This document shows positions 57,131 to 64,000 of a DNA stretch of 64,000 nt, in pieces (positions within the stretch are counted from its first letter, which is position 1; each line of letters opens with the position of its first letter). The notes beneath the pieces are model-generated. The model was given only the letters and a program-made list of their open reading frames with translations. It searched no databases and was not told where the DNA came from. A program made the translations under genes and the position numbers. The stretch covers positions 349,874,329-349,938,328 of the forward strand of contig CM042686.1 in assembly GCA_023614405.1 (NCBI GenBank), given 5' to 3'. The DNA comes from Avena insularis. Lineage: Eukaryota; Streptophyta; Magnoliopsida; Poales; Poaceae.

Positions 57131-58662
57131 TGATACGTTGTAAACGTATCAATAATTTTTGATGTTCCATGCTTGTTTTATATCTACTTTCTTATGTTTT
57201 ATCCACACTTTGGAGTACTTTTACACATTTTCTGGAACTAACCTATTAACAAGATGCCATAGTGCCAGTTCCCTATTTTCTGCTATTTTTGGTTTCAGAA
57301 AAACTAGTAAGGAAATATTCTCGGAATTGGACCAGAAAAAATCGAAAGTCAATATTTTACCCGAAGCAACACGGAGTCTGGAGGGAGACGAAGTGGTGCA
57401 CCAGGGCAGCCACACCTAGTGGCAGCACGGCCTAGGGGGCGCGCCACCAGGGTGTGTGGGCCCCCTGGTGCTCCACCGACCTTACCCCTTTGCCTATAAA
57501 ATCCTCCCGGGATGAAAACCCTAAGTACCCGATCAAAATTCCATGAAAGAGTCTGTAGCCGCCACTATCTCCATCCCTAGATCAGGAGGGATCTGAAGCT
57601 CTTCCCGACACCCTGCCGAAGGGGAGAGATCACCCTGGAGGCCTTCTTTATCACCATGACTGCCTCCGGTGTGATGCGTGAGTAGTTCATCCCTTGACTA
57701 CGGGTCCATGTAGTAGCTAGATGGTTAGTTCTTCTCCTTTGTGCTACCATGATTAGATCTTGTGAGCTCCGTTCATGATCAATATCATCTATTTGTAATC
57801 TTACATGTTGTGTTTGCGGGGATCCGATGGATATTGAGATGCTATTTCAGATTGATTATTGATTCTATCATGTCTATGTTATTTGTGATCTTGCATTCTT
57901 TCCGTTGTTAGTAGCTATCTTGGCCAAGTAGATGCTAGCAACTCCAAGAGGGAGTATTTATTTACTCGATAGTGGGTTCATGCCTCTAGTAATCTTGGGA
58001 AGTGATAGAAATCTCTAAGGTACTAGATGTGCTGTTGCTACTAGGGAGAAAACAGCAATCCTTTGTCCATGGGGCAATCCTTAATGAAATTATCTGTTGC
58101 TTGCAACTGAATACTGGAGGGGGTTCGGATGACAACCTGAAGGTGCATTATTACTCATAGATGGAGTTGGATTATGGTCTATGTATAATGTTGTAATGCC
58201 AAATCAAATCTCATAGGATTCAAGATGATTAGTATATGCATGTATGCTTTCTCGGTGTCTGTCAATTGCCCCGTTATAATTTATTCACCCAACATGTCAT
58301 CTATCTTAAGGAGAATCACCTCTAGTGAATTATGGACCCCGGTCCATTCATTTTCCATCAATCTACAATCTATTTATTGTTTACTGTTTACAATCTGCAA
58401 GTAATTACTATCTTACACACAATACGTTTAATCCTTAGTTTTCAGCAAAACCGATGAGATTGACAACCTCACTGTAAGTTGGGGAAAAGTTTTATGGTTA
58501 TGTTGTGCAGGATTCCAAGTTGGAAACAACACCTTGGAGCTGTTTCCTTGCTCCTACTGGTTCAATAACCTTGGTTTCATAACTTAGAGCAAACTTACTA
58601 TTGTGCTCATCATACCTTCCTCTTGGGGTTCCCCAACGAGCTCAACATATTTTGACCCATTA
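57131..58662 (+). repeat. Element A, 3' LTR (1.53 kb)
   Basis: It starts TGATACGTTGTAAACG and ends TTTGACCCATTA, where the 5' copy ends CCATCA. It is followed by GAGTG and satellite. Confidence 0.92.
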
Positions 58663-59684
58663 GAGTGTCATTAATTGCATGTGTTATTTTCCAAACCACA
58701 ATGGTCCACAGGACCACACGCACTTAAGTGGGTGTGGTGATGCAACCTCTATCACACTGGTTCTCCATTGCATGTGGTTCTTGCATTCCAGCATGTTCTA
58801 GGGCTTCTGACCACAGTTTGACACATGTAGTGTCATTGTACGCGTTCTTTTCCATACCAAAATGAACCACATGATGACACACAATCATGTGGGTGTGGTG
58901 ATGCAACCTCTATTACACTGGTGCTCCATTGCAATCCAACGTTGCATTCCAGCATGTTCTAAGGCTTTGTAACCATGGTTTGACTCATGGAGTGTCATTG
59001 CATGAGTTCTTTTCCAAACCACAATTATCCACATGACCACACACACTCAAGTGGGTGTGGTAATGCAACCTCGGTCACACTGGTGCTCCATTGCATGTGG
59101 TAATTGCATTCCAACATGTTCTAGGGTTTCTGACCATGGTTTGACACATGGAGTGTCATTGCACGTGTTCTTGTCCAAAACATAATGATCAGCATGACCA
59201 CACACACTCAAGTGGGTGTGGTGATGCAACCTATGTCACACTGGTGCTCCATTGTTGCATTCCAACATGTTCTAGGGCTTTCGGACCATGGTTTGACACA
59301 ATTGAGTGTCATTGCATGTGTTCTTTTCCAAACCACAATGATCCAAATGACCACACACACTTAAGTGGGTGTGGTTATGCAACCTATGTCACAATGGTGC
59401 TCCATTTCATTCCAATGTTGCATTCCAACATGTTCTAGGGATTTCTAACCATAGTTTGACACATGGAGTGTCATTGCATGTATTCTTTTTGAAACCAAAA
59501 TGATCCACATGACCACACACACTCAAGTGGGTGTGGTGATGCAACCTCTGTCATACTAGTGCTCCATTGCAATCCAATGTTGCATTCCATTATGTTCTAG
59601 GACATTATGACCATGGTTTGACACAATGGAGTGTCATTAATTGCATGTGTTCTTTTCCAAACCACAATGATCCGCATGACCGCG
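58663..59684 (+). repeat. Satellite array, segment 3 (about 6 monomers)
   Basis: It resumes the interrupted monomer after GAGTG (58,663-58,667, right duplication of element A). Anchors are near 58,730, 58,892, 59,054, 59,212, 59,366 and 59,528. It ends inside a monomer at CATGACCGCGG, where the truncated LTR of element 3 begins. Confidence 0.94.
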
Positions 59685-62600
59685 GAACAGTATGGCCACT
59701 CCAACTGTCGATGACCGCGGACGCGGCTATTCGAATAGTTTGACACTTTGCAGAGGTGGTACAACATCAAGAGGTAGCCTCAGCTCTAACCTCTTCCATG
59801 AGGGAACCCATACTAATGCATATAAACTTCCGGCTAAGCCTTACCAAATTCAGGTATTATGGTTGTACGGTAAAATTGGAATGGTATCGCATCCGAACCC
59901 AACCATCAGTTTTTATAAAGGGCTAAGGACCATGCCTCAACATTTTCACCATCATAAACCATTTGTGTTTCTCAACACATGTCAAAACATCTCAATAGAA
60001 TGACTCATCATTCCAAGGTTTTCATAATCATTTTCACCAAGTATTCCCATCTAGAGTGATCAAGTTTTTGGTTTAGCACTAACCACTAAGTTAAGAGTGT
60101 TCACTAAGGTGGGATGCTAATCTCAATCTCATGCCATAGAATGACATCTAGTATAGGCCAAGTTTTATACTTTTTATGCTATCTATACTACTTTCTAACA
60201 TCTCACAAAGCATTACTAAAAGTAAAGAAATTTTGGTAAAGCAAAAGGTAAAACTTGTAAGTAACACTTGGAAAGGGTATAAATCTAAAGGTATAACCAA
60301 ATCATGCCTAATGCATCTTGCTTAGGTTATCTTGCATAATTCTAGCTTGCTAATAATAGCTTGTATAGTTAAGAAATTTTCAAGTGTTAGCTTGCCTTGA
60401 TTGGTGCAGTTGTTGAAATTCTCCTCGTCTTCTTCAGGGTAGAACTCCTCCTCCTCCTAGACTTGGTCGGTAATATCGTCTATAAATACATACGGGATAC
60501 ACAATCACCAAACAATACTTAACTAGTCTATTTAGCACACTAAGGCACACACTTGATGATCTAGCATCATCACAATCATCACAAGATTTAAAGATCTAGT
60601 TTCATTTATTTTATTTGAGAAAAGTAATTTCTACGCATTGAAATTAACTAAGATTTAATATTCTCGAATTAAAATATGGGATCATGTGGACACATGTCAT
60701 CACCACATATTATAATACATGGGAATGTCATTTAAATGTTTGATCATATTTCAATAAGTTTAAGTTTATTATTTAAATGATTTAAAGTGACTAGAAATGC
60801 CTATATAGCATTATTTTGGTACTAGTCCAAAGTCACTGCATGTAAACCTAGATATTATTACATATTCAGATAGATATTATCAAATGTGATTTTTGAGAGT
60901 TGGAATCAACTCAAAAACTATTATGGTTGATTTTTGAAAAATGTTTGAATGTAGAAAAGTCTTTGTTTTGTTATTTTTGCTATACGTGATCTCTAACTCC
61001 AATTGATTTAAATCCAACGGGCCTGGATAGAGATTTGGTTAAGTGGATCTCTCTGAAATGATTTTTAAACAAGTGGACAGAATCTAGTTTATATCGAAAT
61101 AGAAAAACATCTATTTGAATTCGTGGGCTAGCGCGGGAACACTAACGGGCCTGCCTAGTGGCGCTATGCGACGCAGAGGACAACTGACAGGCTGGTCCCG
61201 CACGTCAGCAACACATCCAACGCAAAGCGGTATGGGGCGATATCAGTTCTACGATTAAAAGGTGGATCAACGGCTGAGGATCGTCATCCCCGACAAACAG
61301 GTCACCGGCGAGAGCTAACCCTAGCGGCATGGTGGGGGTCTACGGGGGCTTACCAGGGCTCCATCTAGGCGTGGCGATGGGGGTGATCGAACTGGTGGAT
61401 GACGGCTGTTCTAGGCGTGGTCGCGGCGGCTCGTGGGGCAGTCGCAATCAGCGGGGCCATTCTCCTCAAGTAGCGGCTAGCTCCGGTGAAATTCCAGCGA
61501 CTGAGGGCTCGATTGGCTCTGGGGAGAAGTAGGGAAGGCTTAGTGGTGAGAGAGGAGGTGAGTGGTGTGCAGAATGAGGCTGGGGGTGGCCTCCTTTTAT
61601 AGGCTCGATGCTGAGCCAGTGTGGCATGGTCAGGCGACGGTGGCGACATGGCTACGGGCTGCTAGAGGCGTGGCTGCGAGCGGCGATCGATGCGCGGTCT
61701 CCTGGCGGTCCTCTACGGCGTAAAGGCATGGCTAGGAGCGGTGGCAATCGGTCGGGCGTGGCTGGTGCTCTGAGTGGCAGAGGCAGCGTTCGACGCAGGG
61801 TGCGGTGGCTATGGGTCAAACAGCGCAAACAGGCATGTCCGGGGGCATGCTGGGGTCATGGCAATGCAGCACGCGTGGGCTACAGTTGAGGCACGGCGTG
61901 TGCACGTATGTCAGGCGCGGCGTACTGGCACGGTCTATGCATGATGCAGAGGTGGTGGGCGCGGCATGCTGGGGGTGGTCCATGGCCTGGCAGCACTTGG
62001 GGAAGGGACAAAGAGGGGCGGTAGGGTGCGGCGATCGTCCTAGACATGGCGGGAGAGAGAGGGGTGGCCTGCTACGAGCTGTCCATGCTCGACCGGCGGG
62101 CATGGCCTCGGGGTGGCTCGGCACTACTGCTAGCGGCGAAGGGGGGTGCTGTCTGGGGCTGGGTTAGGTGCTAGGGAGACAGAGGAGAGATGAGAGGGTC
62201 AAATGGGGGACAAGGCTTTGATTAGCAACAGTAATAGTTAGGCAGTTTATTTGGTGATCACCAGGTGTTCGACACAATGACTACAAGAAATGCAAATTTG
62301 AATTTTGATAAGATTTTTGGTGCGTGACTTGATCTTATGCTTAGTAGTCTTTGTTTGCTTGGGATTGGCAAGGGGAATTCATTTGAGTGGTTTTTGAAAA
62401 AGTGGGATCTAGGTATATGTAAAGGATTCAATTTTCAAATGTCATTTAAAATTAGTGGCTAAATGTTTTTGTAAGATTTTAAAGTGGGCCTTGGTATATC
62501 TTTACTTGTACTAGCAAGGGGTGCAAAGATCCATAAATGTTTCTATTGGGAAAAGACTTCTAGGAAAACCTAAAGTGGCCTAGTGGATTAAAATGGCCGA

Positions 62601-62857
62601 AGTGGCCATTTGCATTATTTAATCTTATTTGATTTCTTTTTCTTTGGATTTTGTTTTTGAATGATCTAGATGATGTGGCATTCACCTTTGAATCATTTCA
62701 CAACCATTAGAACAATCAAACATGGCATTTTCAAAGAATTCTATATTAATGCAACACACATGCATTCATAAATATTTAATAATAAAAAGTTTTTTGTTAA
62801 CCCTAAATTGGGTTATTTGGATCTTGATAACCTTGATTAAAGTTTTGGGATGTTACA
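59685..62857 (-). repeat. Element 3, 3' LTR (truncated, 3.17 kb)
   Basis: It aligns with element 1 LTRs from about 11,366 onward, so some 580 bp of the LTR end (GTTGACA side) are missing. A further internal gap of about 170 bp lies at 59,764. It ends at GGGATGTTACA (62,857). A TATA-like box reads on the minus strand near 61,600. The GC-rich 61,300-62,170 contains spurious ORFs. Confidence 0.9.
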
Positions 62858-62871
62858 AACCTTACCCCCTT
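62858..62871 (-). other. Element 3 polypurine tract
   Basis: The minus strand reads AAGGGGGTAAGGTT directly before TGTAACATCCC. Confidence 0.8.
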
Positions 62872-62906
62872 AAACAAAATCTTGTCTCGAGATTTAAGAA
62901 AAAAAA

Positions 62907-64000
62907 CTAGGAAGTAAAGAGATCTGGAAACTCAGTCCTAATGTAATCTTCTCGCTCCCAAGTAACTTCTTCTTCGGTGTGGTTGCTCCATTGGATCTTG
63001 AGAAATTTGATACTCTGGGTCCTGGTGGTTCTGAAGGCTTCTTGCAAAATACGGATGGGGACCTCACGATACGTCAGATCCTTGTTGATATCAATGGCTC
63101 GGCGATCAATGTTCTTGAACACTTCGGCCTTATTCGGCACTTCTAAGCATTTGTGAAGTAACGAGATATGGAATACTTTATGGATGGCTAACATCTCCTC
63201 TGGTAGTTCCAGTTGATACGATACTTCTCCTCGATGATTCAAAATCTTGAAGGGTCCGATATATCTGGGGGCTAACATTCCTTTCAGACTAAAACGTTGC
63301 GTTCCCTTCAACGGCGAAACCTTGAGATACACAAAATCTCCGACGTTGAAAGTCAGGTCTCTACGTCTCTTGTCCGCATAACTCTTCTGTCTGGATTGGG
63401 CGGTCTTGAGGTGCTCACGGAATCTCTGAACCTTCTCTTTGGCTTCTCATAGGATGTCGGGTCCGAAAATCTGACTCTCTCCTACTTGCAACCAATTCAA
63501 AGGGGTATGACACTTTCTTCCATATAGGAACTCAAACGTTGCCATTTGCAAACTGGCTTGCTAACTGTTGTTGTATGAGAATTCTGCGAAAGGCAGACAA
63601 TCTTCACATTTTGATCCATACTCTAACACACAAGCTCTCAACATATCTTCTAAGATCTGGTTGACTCTTTCAGTCTGTCCATCGGTCTGCGGGTGATAAG
63701 CTGTGCTAAAATTTAACTTGGTCCCTAAGCCTTCTTGGACTCTTTGCCAAAATCTCGAGGTAAATTGGGTTCCTCGATCCGACACTATGGTCTTGGGGGT
63801 TCCATGCAAACTGACAATTCTAGCAATGTACAACTCTGCTAGCTTAGAACTTTGGTAAGTTGTCTTTACAGGTATAAAATGGGCTACCTTGGATAGTCTA
63901 TCAACTATGACCCAGATTGAGTCATTTCCCCTACTAGAAGTAGGCAAACCGGTGATAAAGTCCATTCCGACGGAATCGCATTTCCATTCCGGAATATGCA
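62907..64000 (-). pseudogene. Element 3 integrase core and chromodomain-like tail (partial)
   Basis: The integrase core at 63,965-63,561 has all three catalytic acids with DD35E spacing: MDFITGLP, VSDRGTQFTSRF and TDGQTERVNQ. It ends at a TAG (63,561) in place of Tyr. TGA at 63,447-63,449 matches the TGA in elements 1 and 2. The tail at 63,332-62,907 has RYIGPFKILNHRGEVSYQLE and the chromodomain-like YREVPIRILQEAF ... WSNHTEEEVTWERED, ending TEFPDLFTS. Upstream domains are outside the window. Confidence 0.9.

Larger units (their letters stand above)
50614..58662 (+). mobile_element. Element A: non-autonomous Athila-like LTR retrotransposon in the satellite
   Basis: An 8.05 kb plus-strand element with 1.53-1.56 kb LTRs (TGAT...ATCA, last bases TTA in the 3' copy), tRNA-Asp primer site, gag-protease and then 2.75 kb without coding capacity. 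Flanking GAGTG duplications confirm the edges. No RT, RNase H or integrase motif is found, so it would need enzymes from another element. The layout recalls the abundant non-autonomous Sabrina-type elements of Triticeae, but this is from memory. Same family as element B. Confidence 0.9.
59685..64000 (-). mobile_element. Element 3: Ty3/gypsy chromovirus, 3' end only, truncated and running off the window
   Basis: Minus-strand element of the same group as 1 and 2. Present are part of the 3' LTR, polypurine tract, chromodomain-like tail and integrase core. The outer LTR end is missing and no target duplication can be seen. The 5' part lies beyond 64,000. Confidence 0.9.

Overview
This window looks like repeat-rich heterochromatin of a grass, most likely a cool-season (pooid/Triticeae-type) genome. 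The reasons are: plant-type Ty3/gypsy chromovirus elements with 3.7-3.9 kb LTRs and an initiator-Met tRNA primer site; Athila-like elements with LTRs running TGAT...ATCA and a tRNA-Asp primer site; a Maximus/Opie-like Ty1/copia element; and a satellite array of about 160 bp monomers. I see no intact host gene. The only host-gene trace is a short SKP1-like fragment. Family and organism names come from memory of sequence style and were not searched.

Left block (1-27,131), a nest of elements all reading on the minus strand. A Maximus/Opie-like copia element (3' LTR 671-15,448, accessory ORF, RNase H, RT) is split by a 13.5 kb chromovirus, 'element 1' (1,225-14,727, target duplication GCTTG), which landed inside the copia LTR. 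At about 20,512 the copia coding region is fused in frame to the gag-protease of a truncated Athila-like element (B). The 5' LTR of B (22,372-23,919) interrupts the gag-protease ORF of another Athila-like element (C). The 5' LTR of C (25,693-27,131) abuts the SKP1-like fragment.

Middle (27,132-28,888). This holds the SKP1-like remnant, unassigned DNA, and a decayed Tat-type gypsy protease fragment.

Right block (28,889-59,684), one tandem satellite array of roughly 58 monomers (about 9.3 kb). It is cut into three pieces by two insertions with exact 5-bp target duplications. 'Element 2' (32,209-45,650, plus strand, GTGAT) is a chromovirus related to element 1. 'Element A' (50,614-58,662, plus strand, GAGTG) is a non-autonomous Athila-like element with gag-protease but no visible polymerase. 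Recognisable monomer subtypes recur in the same order, so the array has a higher-order repeat structure. At 59,685 the array meets a truncated LTR of a third chromovirus, 'element 3' (minus strand), which runs off the window at 64,000.

How the parts work together. The chromoviruses share one plan: LTR, tRNA-iMet primer site, an extra upstream ORF (coiled coil plus acidic tail, 'ORF0'), gag with CCHC knuckle, protease-RT-RNase H-integrase, chromodomain-like tail, polypurine tract, LTR. All copies carry stops or frameshifts. Many stops fit C-to-T change at CAG or CG sites, and one integrase-region TGA occurs at the same place in all three copies. The window reads as a satellite domain repeatedly invaded by nested, now inactive retrotransposons. 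The most unusual points are the higher-order satellite structure, the conserved ORF0, the shared stop codons, the gypsy/copia chimeric ORF, and the CCGGATTATCCGG palindrome family spread through the copia element.
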